Assembly: GCA_038501195.1 (NCBI GenBank)
Contig: JBBPUQ010000005.1
Location: 434,001-498,000, forward strand
Length of the DNA: 64,000 nt
Direction of reading: 5' to 3'
Origin: Nemania diffusa
Lineage: Eukaryota > Ascomycota > Sordariomycetes > Xylariales > Xylariaceae
Below, piece by piece: positions 14,522-26,619 of the stretch (position 1 is the first letter of the stretch; the number at the start of each line of letters is the position of its first letter). The notes under the pieces were generated by a model. The model did no database searches, had not been told where the DNA came from, and saw only the letters and a program-made list of their open reading frames with translations. The translations under genes and the position numbers were made by a program.

Positions 14522-16226
14522 AATGACGAGTGCTGCGGCTGCTATATTTGGGACAGGTAATAGACCGCTATTGACTGACTGAAAGGTGAAGCTACCGGTA
14601 TTTTGCTGCCTTGACTAAGATCATGTCTCAGGAGCACAAGGTTGTGAATGCCGCCTCTAGATGAACGTGAATTCTTGGGCTAGATACGGCAGGTCTCAAC
14701 AATTGATCTTGGTTGAGAATAACGGTCAGAAAGACTAGAGTCATGAACCACATTGCCACTGCAACGATCCTGAATAATGCCTCCTTCCTGCAGTATATTT
14801 AGAAATCACATACCTACCTAATCATGAATCGATTCGACACATGGTCTTAGGCGAGATGGGCACCCTGGCTGCAACAGTAGTATTAAGTTGTTCTATGCGT
14901 TCTCGCCGGGCCAGCTAGGCTGTTGACGCCTTTCCGTTGCATTCCTTTCCTACCCGGACACCACAAATACTGGCACATTCAACCATCGATCCTGCAATGG
15001 AAGTGCAACCGCACTACGCAGAGTAATTGGTCAGCACTGCTTCATATGAGAATATCTCCCGAGAAATTGAAAGTCCCAATACAACGGCGGGCGGCTCAAG
15101 GTATTAGGAAAGATGATATCGCCGTGTCGGGGTAGGAATTGCAGACCAACCGGCGAGGAGGGTGACATTGAGGTATATGATAAGCAAACCCCCCCTGTCA
15201 CGAACCATCCCATTCTCAAGGATAGTGCAGTAAAATGGCATAAAGTGTGTATTCAAGGTGAAGATCAGAGTAACAGTCGTATCTTAAGGGCCTGGGATAT
15301 GTAGTAGTTTATATGTACAGAAGGTGTGGAGCGTCCGATACGGCGTATTTGACACCCATCATGGATCACGTAACCGAAAATGGCCACTTCCCACCAGCGC
15401 CACACACTAGGAAAGTATTACTTTTGCCAATTATTAGATCAATCCAAGCAAAACAATTGTCTTTAAAAATTTGGAAGATAACTTAATAATTACTTACTTG
15501 ACTTGGTATTTGCCAATTACTTCTAATTAATTTTTCTATTTTTCTAGACTTTTTATGTTGTTTTTTTAGTAGAAAAAAGCTATATAAAAGGTGTAATGCT
15601 TTCTTTCCTAGGTAGGCTCGGCGGCACCCTATTTCTATACCTATATCGACCCACGTACATAGCTTAGCCACTTCACCAGCCGCTTCACCAGCCACTTCAC
15701 CAGCCACTTACCTATTACAACTCTGTACCTTTTCCATAGTACGTATCCCTTTAAATGCCCCTTCGGCATAGTGACTTTGGGTAGGCAATAGGCCAGGGTT
15801 ATAAATGTCCTTGTGGTTACGGTTACAGCGCATAAAGTGTGAAAATACGAAACCGAAATGCAGTGCCGTTCATGTCCGCCATTCTTAGCCCACGGTGGGG
15901 GGTAAGTGTTGAGGAATGCAGAGCTCAGTCACATCCAACACCGAAGCTGACGGCGGGGGAGCTTATTTTCCCCAACAGCCGAAGCATGACTGATCACCTG
16001 TACTACGACAAGGCGCCTGCCTGTCGTGCTCTTTTAATTGCTTACGGACTCTAGGCGAGAGAACAGGCGTCCATCTCATTGGCCGTTCTAGGACGGTCCA
16101 GCTCGACCTGACTGCTTGTGTATTTTCTGTTTGTCGGGCGAAGCTTCACTGCATTCATCTTTCGCCTCGAATCGCAAACATAAACTCGTCGCATCATCGA
16201 CTACTCTCAATACGCGAGGCCCTAGC
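14522..16226. other. Divergent P450/SDR intergenic region
   Basis: 1.7 kb between the divergent P450 and SDR starts. It should hold both promoters. A locally A+T-rich patch lies at 15,420-15,600 and a 12-bp tandem repeat at 15,668-15,708. No conserved coding exon was found. Confidence 0.6.
15668..15708. repeat. 12-bp tandem repeat
   Basis: Three copies of CACTTCACCAGC (the middle one CGCTTCACCAGC) and a partial fourth. In the reverse frame it would read as repeated Gly-Glu-Val-Ala units, but no gene structure supports translation. Confidence 0.8.
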
Positions 16227-17311
16227 ATGATGGCTGACCAGCTCGTTGTGGTGATTACTGGCGTTGGAAGAGGTACGTGAGGCCAGAAAACCCAGGACGA
16301 GGCTTTGAGCTCATTCTATGTCAGGTCTCGGGAATGCTTTGGCGAGAGCATACGTCTCGCGCCCTAACTGTACCGTTGTCGGAAGCATCCGCGACGATAC
16401 TGCCCCTGGCGTCGCCGAGCTCAAGGCTTTCCCCACGGGCAGTGGATCGCGGCTGGTTCTCGTCAAGATTGAGAACGCACAATTTGCGGATGCGCTGAAT
16501 GCCGTCAAGCAGATGGAAAACCAGGGTATTGATCATATCGACATCTTGATTCCCAATGCGGGCGTGAGCCCGCCGCTGACCCCTATCGAGGTCGTTGATC
16601 CTGCTGTGGTGGCGAATGCATTTCATGTGAACGCGTTGGGTCCTCTCGCATTGTATCAGGCCTGCCATGGACTGCTCAAGAAATCCAGCAATCCCAGGTT
16701 CACTCCGATCAGCAGTGCTGCCGCCACTATCAGCGGAATGGAACGGTACGCCATCAATGCGTCTTACTCCTTATCTCTACCTATGGCCCTATTCCCACCA
16801 GATGCCTAGGTAACTAACTGTCATCCCTGGCTGACTTTTGATGCTGACTAGTGGGCGCACGTTTGTCGCCCCGTCATATTGTATGTCGAAGGCGGCATTG
16901 AACTGGATCACCCTGTACGTCATCACTGCGTGGGAGACCGAGTACATGAATCAATCTGACAAATGCTCGTCCCTACAGAGCGGCTCATTGTGGCAACTCA
17001 TGGCTTACCACTATTGCTGTGAACCCCGGGTGAGACTTCGCCCAGAACAAATACATGAAAGTGTGCTCATACATTTGACTAGCTTGGTGGCTACTGATAT
17101 GGGTAACGAAACGGCCAGATACCTTGGATTGGAAAAAGCCCCAACGACAGCGGAAGAGAGCGCCGCGAAGATAATGGCCCTGGTTCGTCTCCCTCCTTAT
17201 CAGACTCCTTTTTCCTTTCTGACCCTGTCCCCATAGGTTGACAAGGCAAGTCGGGAAGAGCATTCCGGGAAGTTCCTGGATGCTATAACGGGCAAAGAGT
17301 TTCAGTGGTAG
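16227..17311 (+). CDS. Short-chain dehydrogenase/reductase (classical SDR)
   Basis: Six exons: 16227-16272, 16325-16745, 16852-16914, 16979-17029, 17083-17182 and 17237-17311, giving 251 residues, the usual size for a classical SDR. The nucleotide-binding motif TGxxxGxG (TGVGRGLG, 11-18) is completed by splicing intron 1. The NNAG-type motif is PNAG (92-95). The catalytic Ser is in ISSAAATISG (145 or 146), and YxxxK is YCMSK (Tyr165/Lys169). The C-terminal half contains VNPGLVATDMG, with its Gly rebuilt across intron 4. It should be a cytosolic NAD(P)-dependent oxidoreductase. It resembles the small fungal 'C-factor/sniffer-like' SDR group, but the substrate is unknown. Exons 3 and 4 are very short (63 and 51 nt), so an automatic annotation may miss them. 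Divergent from the P450; a two-gene metabolic pair is possible but not shown. Confidence 0.92.
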
Positions 17312-18468
17312 ATCTTTCAAAGAACAGGTAACGAGTCACTGGGCTAATACGTAGATCATTTCGTTATCAACCGGTATGCGTAAAGAAAGGGCTTGTATTG
17401 CCTAGAGGCCTATGAATGAACAAATATCGACACATGACTGCCGTGTACACATCATTTACGTGAAACATAGTAGCACTGCGATTTATAGTTATATTACATC
17501 TACTTTAGCAATTCTTTTTTAAAACAGTTGTTTAAGCTGGGTTAGACGCCGAGGCTAAAACGGAGCGGCGGGCAGCTAACGGATAAAACCCGCCGGTGTG
17601 GCGCCGCCGGACCGGGGTTTTAGTCAGCAGAAACGCCGGTGTTAGCCATATTGCCTCGGCCAACTACTAACGGATTGATGAAGCGGCTGACTAAACTGCT
17701 CTACTGCCGAAGGTACTAAGCACACTAAATCAACTGTTGTTAGGCCTCTTTTAATATATAACTTTAATGAACAAATTTGGACTATTTTAGGATCACATAT
17801 AGGTAAGTCTTTTGCTATAATGAGTAACTTTCCAAATTATATCTTCATTCGTACCTATACGCAAGACACAGGGTTTATGTTAGCGAAATATTATGGACTA
17901 TTACTCTACCATCCACCTAGATAGGTGCTCGAGAATATTATCAAATAGTTGCTTGATAGAAGTAGGTAGGTAGGTAGGTAATATACCTTTCGTAGCACTA
18001 GTAGCACCTTTCTAATCTATATTAGCCATCGATAGAATTCTATTAACTGTAGTAGTCGTGTTTCAAATCCACCTCTTACTTTTGTGTTTGCACTACAAGA
18101 CGACGACGACTATAAGAACCATCATGGGTCATATGAGGCCACGAGGGAACACAGCTTGAATTAGCGTATTGATGAACCACAGTGAGTCAGGTTCGATTCC
18201 TAATCACGCTATAAGACGGCTATCGTACTACTTCGCTATGTTCCTTTCTTTTCGGCTGGCTACGCCACTAAAGGCTACTTACCCCTCTGGAAGTGAGGTG
18301 CTTACAACGAATAAAAAAGTCTACCAAAGCTTCCTATCTCTTATATCATACTCTGGCCCTACTTCACCATTCTTAACTAAAGCCTGGGAACTGCTCCGTA
18401 GCGTATAGAAATCGTACCTCGTAACTTCTCTTACTTTTCAATGAGATAAATGAGAAATATGACATAGG
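17312..18468. other. Intergenic with GC-rich inverted-repeat island
   Basis: No gene found. The stretch holds a GC-rich inverted-repeat island (17,541-17,665), a GTAG tetranucleotide run near 17,961-17,981, and an isolated tRNA-B-box-like string at 18,190-18,200 with no matching tRNA fold. Confidence 0.6.
17541..17665. repeat. GC-rich inverted-repeat island, candidate MITE
   Basis: A roughly 120-bp G+C-rich segment in otherwise A+T-leaning DNA. It is bounded by an exact 8-bp inverted repeat, GCCGAGGC (17,548-17,555) and GCCTCGGC (17,653-17,660). Inside are further complementary strings (CGGCGGG/CCCGCCG, CCGCCGGACCGGGG) that could fold into nested hairpins. It has no coding capacity. A target duplication could not be identified, so the mobile-element reading is an inference. 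Confidence 0.4.
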
Positions 18469-18953
18469 ATGGAAAATTTGGAGGCCCGAACGTCATCTCT
18501 CCCTCGAGACGTAGCCTTCCCACCATCGCCCCCTTTTTCGACGATGCTGCCGCCAACTCAGATGGCTAAACCTCATGTATTGCCTGATCGCTATAAGAAC
18601 CCGCAGCTTGTTCTGCCTCATGAGGACCTGGACAATTATACAGCAGGCGGCTTCCATCCAGTTAACCTCGGCGACACATTTCAAGGCGATCGATACACCA
18701 TACGTGACAAACTTGGCTACAGGGGCTCTTCGATAGCCTGGCTCGCTTATGATAAAGATACCCTACATGTTAACTTTTACAAAAAGACGAGTTTACAGAA
18801 CACGGTTACGCAGCAGTAGAGTCTCTTTCCTAGGTGGTACAAGGGCTTTTGCAGTTTCAGCCCGATAAGAGAATTTCACTCCAGGAGGCGGCCTCGGATG
18901 TTCGATCAAAATGGATCGACCACAGGCAGGCGTGGGAGCTCGAGGAACCGTAA
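18469..18953 (+). pseudogene. SRPK-like serine/threonine kinase, internally deleted
   Basis: An open frame 18,469-18,819 (116 codons) matches the start of fungal SR-protein-kinase-like proteins: a Tyr-Thr-Ala-Gly-Gly-Phe-His-Pro-Val box, LGDTFQGDRYTI, and a nucleotide-binding loop LGYRGSSIAWLAYDKD. The loop Gly-x-Gly is altered (Gly to Arg) and the frame ends soon after, before the catalytic Lys region. About 25 bases later, 18,846-18,953 reads LLQFQPDKRISLQEAASDVR and on to a stop, which looks like the C-terminal end of the same kinase fold (helix I region). The whole catalytic core (Lys, HRD, DFG; about 250-300 residues) is absent. So this is a remnant made by internal deletion, not a functional kinase. 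No in-frame splice joining the parts into a kinase is possible because the core DNA is missing. Confidence 0.7.
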
Positions 18954-21900
18954 TTAGAGCAACAAATATGATATATCTGAGACAAGACTAAAAGACATCA
19001 TGCATTGAAGTACCTAGGGCAAACTGTTAAGCCACATAGGGCACACAAAGCTTGTAAAGAGGAAAGGATTAAAACTTAGGCAAGCTATTGAAAACACTCT
19101 TGCAGTTTACTCCTAGTGATACACAAGATAGATACAATCTTTAGTAATACTTGCTTTTTGTTGCTGTTCTGGCTTTTAGGAGGATACGCCTCCTAAAAAG
19201 GGGTAATTATCTAGCCTACACCACCCGCTTTAGTATCCGCCCCTCTGAGTTTATCGGCTGTCTAGTACATCTTTTAATACCTATCGCGTATTTGAACCCC
19301 CTTTTTCTTTCATAGATCTAGTATCTATTATATGCTACGAGGCAGTAGAGTACAGTAGAAAATCCTTCCCGGACCAAGGTAATCCGTGCTGTCTAGAATT
19401 TATGCGAAATCCGAACTTTACAGGATGTAAAAAGAAAGAAGTTGAAGTACGGGACATTATGTATGTAATATGTAGACGCTACATATGACGAGCCTGCCCT
19501 ATACCACCTGAGAATAGGGGCAGTGACGCCAGGGGGCCTCTTGATTCACAGGTTATAATAAATGAGTGAGTAATGTGTTCCTTAGGCTCAGGGGGTCCTA
19601 CTACTAAATAAATGTATGAGTTTAGCTAGAAGTTACGCATGAATCTAATTCGAGTCCAATAATTGCAACAGTAACCTCCTTGAGGTTATGTCTTGCTCTG
19701 CAGGGTAGTACTAACCAACCCTCACGTTTTATGTCAGAATAACGAGCATCTTCGCTAGCAGGTCTTCAAATTGCCAGTGAATACCGATTTTCAATGTTCC
19801 ATGCAACAAATTATTTAAACCTTTAGCGTAGTAGTTATCTTTAGGGATAATGAAAATTTTCCTATAAACTGAGTGTTTCTCTATCATAGCTCAGCTATCC
19901 ATAGCATTAATCCTGAAGATGGTGTATGTTAACCCCGTAGCCACTTTTATTCTCATGTGAATCTCACACCGGGCTGGAAAGTGAGTGAAAACGCTGATGA
20001 TGTGCTCATAGTTGCTTTCTTTTCTAAGTTTATTATAATATATTGGCGCAGCAAGTACGTGCTAAAGCAAGAGAAATTCGGTGAGCTGTTAAGATAACGA
20101 GATCTTGAATGGCATATGCAGTCAGCGCTCTAGGTAGGCATGAGCAGCAGGATCTTCGGGCGCTAGTCTTCCGAACTTGTAAGCGTGTTAGACAAGGTAT
20201 AAAAATCAATAAATTTATGAGTAGTTAATATTGTATCAATATACATTTACTGATATCATAGTAAAGCCCAGTACTAGGTGTATAAAGTTTTACTCCTTGC
20301 TTGTTTACGGCTCACACGAATATTGGTATTCGGAGAGCATAGGAAATTACGTAGAAGCATAGGAGTTAAATCATAAATAGAGAAACAGCGACATCTTGCG
20401 GTATAAATACTTGAACCGTTTCACAGTACTTCTAAAGACCCAACTAAGTATCAAGTTAATCGATGATCGAGTAAGCTTAGGAGAGTTAGCTTAGCTAAGC
20501 AAGAAGACGGCTCCATACGCGTAAACACTAGCTACCTATTGTTTCAATATCTCGAAGCTGGGGCCAGATAAACTGACGAGTTAGCAATCACCCGCCTACT
20601 TCATTATCTATGATACCTTATAATATTTGTATTTTATTTCAGTGCTCAAGCCTATTACGATGTTGTTGCTAGAGCACTATCTAGTTCATATCATGCCTAC
20701 CGTTGTTGAAAATAGTATGCTCCAGATAGGATTGGTGTTAACTTTCCGGCATTATGGCCATAGGTACCTAGTCCGATTTTCTTGTCTTGATTGTTAGTAA
20801 CTACTGCAGGGTGGAATAGCGGCTGTACCCGACGGTTACCTAGCTTGATGGGGCGATGTTACAAGTCATCCAAGCCATTGGGACTAAATACCTAGTATGT
20901 TCGTTGCTAAAACTTGCGTAGGTGGTGTTAATTAATACTTAATACTTACCTATGTATGTAGGTAAAGTATAGAATATGGGTAGATGATGTGATTCCGGCT
21001 TGCTAAGCTAAGTAAATATATATGTACCTGTTATTACTTGGCGTATTTAATGGCCAGGGTTATTGTTCACCCTAGACCGGTGATGTGTTACCCAGGCCTC
21101 CGGGCTGCGGTTATATTTAGAGGAGCCACACCTATTATAGTTTAGTGCAAGTACCGTCCGAACCTCTCTAACGTTCGCTGTACACAGGTATTCGTGGAGC
21201 TACAACCTTGCTCTCCCACCTTGAAGTTTAGACTCACCTCATCTGCCGAGCTCACTATCCAGTCTTTAGGTTTTAGTTATAGAAATGTGGCTCAGTGATT
21301 ATTGTGAAGCATTTTGTGCTGTGACTAGCTTGTATGCTGCCTGCCAGCGTGCGTTCGCTAAACGACGTACGCTAGTGGAAGGTCGCCTGCATGAATACGG
21401 CCATGAGGCTGTAGAAACCCTGCGAACCATTATAATAGCTGGTGCAAACTGAGCAGATACCGGGTGTTTTTGCTGGCACTATCAGCAGAGAGTCATGGTG
21501 GATACCATTCGAGGCAGGAGTCCGACGGTCAAAAGCGGTGTCAGGGCTAATGCCTACCTACTGCATGTGGAAGTTACGAGTTATTGAGAACCGTGAGGGT
21601 ATGTATGCGTAGGGAAACTCTGTCGGGCTGGAGTCTTCCAGGTCTTCCCATTTTGCCTTGGTGCTCGTATGATGGCCACAAGATCAGCCCACAAATGGTC
21701 GTGTCAGGCGCTCCTAACCGGCAGCGTAATCACATATAGATGGCTTTTGATTGGCGGAACCGCCCCTGCCATCGACCATTTCAGCAAGTGGCAGTGGATA
21801 GCACCCGCTGGTACACACCATCATGACCCCTGATCGTCCCGAGACGTGTACTACTGGATTCTGTATCTAGCCGCCTAGCTAGCTGCCATAGATACCTGCC

Positions 21901-22226
21901 TAGCTTCTGGATTGCTGTTCGCCTTAGATTAGGTAGTACTTGCCAGGTAAACTCTGACCAAGCATTACAAGCATTAGGTAGATCTTGTTGCTCTTATAAA
22001 TTTGTCCCCTACAAAAGGAAAGTGTCAAGATCCTACTTATACCTAGAATTCCCTATTTGTTTCAAGAGTTCTCTCTCTTTCTTCTACCTCTAATACACCC
22101 AAGAGCCTTCAGACCTTTGCACGCCAGCCAGAGTACACCCCCAGTCCAGGTATCATCTCGCTCCGTTTACCAACTATCTACAAACAAAGACCCGAGGACT
22201 TCCTGTTCTACCCAACAATAACAACA
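18954..22226. other. Gene-poor intergenic stretch
   Basis: 3.3 kb with frequent stops in all frames and many ACCTA/TAGGT motifs, which are common in intergenic DNA of this window. No ORF of 60 codons or more, no recognisable RNA gene, no long repeat seen. The last 200 bases (about 22,020-22,226) are pyrimidine rich (TCTCTCTTTCTTCTACCTCT) and look like a fungal promoter and 5' UTR for the next small gene. Confidence 0.6.
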
Positions 22227-22496
22227 ATGTCGCCTACATATACAATGTCGGCACACCTGTGCAAGCAGATCTACAAGTCCTTCCAGAATCGCCAGACATC
22301 GCCCGAGCCAAGCTCCAGCTCTAGCTCCAGCTCCAACTTCCAAGCCTCATCCTGGCCGACGGTGATGCCCCGCCGATCGCCGTCTCCCGACAAGCGCACC
22401 TCGGTCGACAGTGACCGCAGCGACTCAACGCCAGCATCCAGTGCGCCGATGTCTCGTTCCTCGTCAAGTTCTAGTTGGAGCTGGGGTAGCCGCTAA
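22227..22496 (+). CDS. Small Ser-rich protein of unknown function
   Basis: A single-exon frame of 89 residues starting MSPTYTMSAHLCKQIYKSFQ. A second possible start is at Met7. A short amphipathic N-terminal segment is followed by a Ser-run (EPSSSSSSSS), a basic/Ser-Pro patch (PRRSPSPDKRTS) and a Ser-rich tail ending WSWGSR. It has no signal peptide, membrane segment or known domain. The Ser run is encoded by alternating AGC and TCC/TCT codons, so it is not a simple slipped triplet. The pyrimidine-rich leader before it and the (CAAA)n-type 3' region after it suggest a real short mRNA. Function not recognised; the low-complexity composition leaves some doubt that it is translated. Confidence 0.5.
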   Translation: MSPTYTMSAHLCKQIYKSFQNRQTSPEPSSSSSSSSNFQASSWPTVMPRRSPSPDKRTSVDSDRSDSTPASSAPMSRSSSSSSWSWGSR

Positions 22497-24711
22497 GAGT
22501 ATTAACTACTTCACAAACAAACAAACAAACAAGCAACCAAAGCGGCATGCCTATTTCTTGGCGCAAACCCTTTCTACCCTCACACGCACTTGCACTTACA
22601 CGCACGCACACACTGTATATCCGAGGACTTGGTCTGGCATTGGACTGGAACCGGCGTTAAAAACGGAATGGAAATACCCTTGACATTTTCTTTGTTCTCT
22701 CGTCACTTCGATTTAAGCGCCTTGATGTGTCTTAGCACTACTACAGACAGCACAAGCAAGCACACACATTGAGCAGCCCAGACGACAAACCCTCTATTTG
22801 AATTTCCCTATTGATAGGGGAAGGAGTTCGGCTCGGCTGGGATTTGATTTGATTCGCGATCCGTTGGTCTGTTGACGCCTCCAGTTTGGGAGGTTTGGGG
22901 GGAGAGAGAGGGTGGTATGCAGATGGATAGCTGGTCGGCTTGCGCGATGCGCTCCGATGATGACGCAAACGCACTAGAATATGCTGTAATCACGTAATCA
23001 ATCGTGAACCACTATCACGTCGCGATGAGCGCACACTAGGAATAGTATAAATCCACCCATTGCATCTCTTCGCCCGATTATTAATGCTATTTGAATCTGG
23101 TTATAAATCTGTGACTGTATTGCGCAAGCACCAGAAGCACGCCATCCGGGTACCCATTCGCGACAAGTAGCCGTATCCAAGTACGTAGTTGCTGTTCAGT
23201 AAAACGTACCTTGTCAGGTATTCTTGGCACGCTAACTCGTTGGCCACCGTGGGCTGCGTAGCCAGATGTATCTCGTTTTTTGATAATTGCATAGAAAACC
23301 CCCCGGTACACTCGCGGTTGACCCTCGCCGCAAACCCTCGCCGCAAGCCCTGCCTAGCGCGGGTACTTGACAAGGCACGTCTTATACCCCTACACACCAG
23401 TATACTGTAAAAACCCATGTAATACAGTGCTACCCCCTTGTAAACGGTTCAATGAAGCCTCTCGAGACTTGCCATACAGGGGGTTTTCCGTGCAGTAACT
23501 AGTGAATAGAGGTGAAAAGATATGGTTGATCAAAGCTCAGCCTCTTGCGTAAGAGGTCACTGCGCTGTAGTATGTCGTCACTTGAAAACATACCGCATAG
23601 ATAGATGCCTCTAGAATATAGAAGAAGGCGGTAACTGATACATACCAGTGCTGATAAAATTTGAACCTATCCTCGATAGCCCTTCGCACAACGGTTTGTG
23701 ATCTAAGTAATACGTGGGGGTGAAACAAAGAATACTAGTAGGTAGCATAACCTCCAAGTAAAACCTTGAATCTGGTGCCTGACTAGGAACAAAGCTGGCA
23801 GCACAGACAGGGATGACCCAGGAACGCGACAAACCATAGCCAGAACCTCAGGTTACCTCCTCACAGCGGCTATCTCTGTGTACCAGTCCAAGTATGAATG
23901 CAGAACGAACTACTCACGCTACACCTCAAGCCCAGGCCGGGGTTTTCTACACCAGGTAGTGCAGGTAGATCTACATATACACACAGCATGCCTCCCACGT
24001 ACAACACATAAACCGCATCTCGTGTAATAGTTACCTAGCTAGGGAGTGAGGCGAGCCTTATTGTTCAGCTCGCCCGTGGCCTGCAGCTAGGACGCCGTGG
24101 GTTACCCAACCATGTTACACCGGTGCTGTGCATGTACATGGGTTGGGATGTTGTATCCAAGTACGCACCTCCTCCTGCATAGTTACACCCTGACTATAGT
24201 ACCCATCCAGCGGCGACCGGTGTTCTCTTGGGTCGTGGTAAAGCGATCTAAAAGTAAATAGAAAACGCTTCAACTCAATGCCCAGGTTCCTGGATACAGA
24301 CCAGCAAGGCTTTGAGTAGATCGATATGAAATTAAAATTATCGGGAACCACGTTCTGTTGCTCATTAAGCCATGTTCATGAAGCTTAGTATATAGATTAA
24401 GTACTTAGTCTATTGATAAGGTATTGATCCCCAGGCATGTATGTATGTGGTGCATGAGGAGTCCCCTGTTCTATCGGAAAGCAACGCCAAGATGGTATAT
24501 ACAGAGTTGGTATGTACATTGTATCCAAAGTCTATCGGGGCAGGGATCTAAGCGCAGCAGCAGCAGCAGCAGCATATCCACCTCTTCTTCTTCTATTATA
24601 TCTCTAATAACAGAAGTGGAGACTCGGTGTAGCTAAGTCGTCAAGCAGGGAATATTACCGACTTATGGACAGCAGGCGGCCCGCACGGGCGAAACTAGGC
24701 GGGGCGGATTC
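22497..24711. other. Intergenic with simple repeats
   Basis: No gene supported; open frames of 60-105 codons overlap on both strands without motifs. Simple repeats: (CAAA)5 near 22,514-22,531, ACGCAC-type repeats near 22,580-22,610, and a (CAG)7 run at about 24,553-24,573 followed by (CTT)4. The final part is the 3' side of the ADCK1-like gene. Confidence 0.6.
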
Positions 24712-26619
24712 TTATAGTATAGATGCGCCAGCGCCGTATTGCGTGGTGTTTAACCCGATAACACGCCGAATACTAAGCCAGAGCTCGAAGATCTCGAGCT
24801 TCAGCTCGACGCGCAGATACCCCATCCAGGCTGCGACGAACCGGATGGCATTTCCCGGCGATAATAGGCTGCCGGGACGCTGCCTGATCTCGTCCACCTG
24901 CTCGCGCAACACCGTGCGCGCACAGTAGTGTGCGAGGATTAGGAACGTGCGCATGGGGCCCTGGCGTGTATGTAGGTTTTCATCGAGGCTGCGAGTGAGG
25001 TCGTTGGTCTTCAGGATCAGCAATATGATGCGTGGGACCTGGCCCAGCATAGTGACGAGGTCCGACAGTAGGCCCTCTTGCAGAGCATCGCCCATCGTCT
25101 TCTTCTCCTCTTCAGACCGTGACTTGAGGATCGACGAGCTGACGACTGTGTAATCTCGACCGGTAATGGCACTCGCGAATAGGGGAAATTGCTCCTCGGT
25201 AACGCCCGCTACGTCGTGGGCGTATTGCTTCATTCCGTCCATGTCTCCGTCGATAACGGCTAGCCACATCTTGGCGTACGAGCGTTGAAGATGCTCGGGG
25301 ATATCCCGATAGAGTCCATGGTCGTACATGATAATCTCGAAGTTTTTGCCCCCTCTCCGCTTCCCTGAAGTCTTCCGAATCGCAATATTCCCTCCATGCG
25401 GGTCGCAATGCAGCGGCGCGTTCTTCCCAAATATCATTTCGTTAAAAATATGCGCCAAGGTAGCGGAAACTTCGTCCCGATCGATGCCATTCGAATCTAG
25501 ATAGTCGAGGTCGTCTAGGCGGCTACCGGATTCATTCGCCATGACCAAAATTCGCTTCTTCGCCCAGAGGACATCAGGTATTACTAGAGGAAGCTCAGGC
25601 AGTTTTTGAAAATGCTGTTTCGTACGGATCGCATTATTAGCTTCTAATTCGAAATCAAGCTCTTGAGGTAGGGAAGCCTCCATCTCAGATGATAGCCACT
25701 CTAGGTCGTATTCAGGAAAGAACCGTTTCAGTGTAGAAAAGGTAAATTTGGTCAATGCCATATCGAGAGGTGCCCACTGAGCCAAGTTGGGATGTTGAAC
25801 TTTGACAGCGACTCGTTGTCCCGTTTCTTTAACGGTAGCCAGGTGGACTTGGGCAAGCGATGCGGCTCCTATCGGTTCGTGTGCGAATTCGGAAAAGTAG
25901 TCTAGGAGCTCTTCACCAGTGTCTTGCCTGAACATGTCCTCGATTGATTCGTATGAGGACACGGGGCACTTGTCCTGAAGTGGTATGAAGGTGCTGGTCC
26001 ATTCATATGGTAAAAGATATGTCATGGCACTCTATTTAGACGGTCAGTATTTCCCCCTATTTGTTTTTTGGGGTAGAATACAATACCAGGTGCTGTCCCA
26101 GCTTGATAAATATGCCGCCATTCTTTTCCAGCACCTTGAGCGTCCGCACGGCGCATCTCTTGTGGCATTGTTTTAATATGGCCTCCTGCTCGGCGAGATC
26201 GTCACTCGACTCCCGTTGATTCAGTGAAGTTCGGTAACTAAGAGACGCATCGAATCAGTATCTTTGCTCCGTCAATTGACTGCCTAGCCCACAACTCACT
26301 CGTTAATGCATATGGCTAAAGTCGCAGCAACCCTTCCCGTGCGCTCAGTTACGTCGTAACCATACTTGATATCGTCTGTAAAGGCTAGCAGTCCGGCACC
26401 CGTAGCACCTGTTGCGGTAGCAGCTAAGACAGCAACCCTGGTCCTCGTCCTCGTTCTTGGACCACGCCCTGACCAGCCAGACGGGCGGCCCGTAGAATAT
26501 CGCTGAGAGGAAGTTTGTTGGAACTTGGCGTGTCTAAGAAGCTGCGCGCGACAGGTGGTGCATGTCCAAGGAGTGTTGCTAGCAAAACGGCTTAAGGAGG
26601 GAAAAGACAGCGGCTTCAT
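24712..26619 (-). CDS. MCP2: Mitochondrial UbiB/ABC1-family atypical kinase (ADCK1/MCP2-like)
   Basis: Three exons: 26619-26300, 26237-26087 and 26031-24712, giving 596 residues. The N-terminus is Arg/Ser-rich without acidic residues (MKPLSFPSLSRFASNTPWTC), a mitochondrial presequence, followed by a hydrophobic segment (VAVLAATATGATGAGLLAF). The UbiB hallmarks are all present: KxGQ as KLGQ (152-155), the Ala-rich loop GAASLAQVH (212-220) in place of a P-loop, VAVKVQHP (Lys234), ELDFELEANN, the catalytic loop HCDPHGGN (365-372) and YDHG for DFG (393-396). 'LGQHLSAMTYLLPYEWT' fits the ADCK1/yeast Mcp2 (Cqd2) branch better than Coq8. Members act at the mitochondrial inner membrane in lipid and coenzyme Q distribution. 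All key residues are intact. Divergent from the gene at 27,306, sharing a 686-bp promoter region. The assignment to MCP2 rather than the sister paralogue is by recalled motif. Confidence 0.92.

Noticed and set aside
18190..18200. GGTTCGATTCC, a perfect tRNA B-box string
   Set aside because: The T stem has a mismatch, and no upstream sequence pairs with the would-be acceptor end or gives a D-arm/A-box at the right distance.
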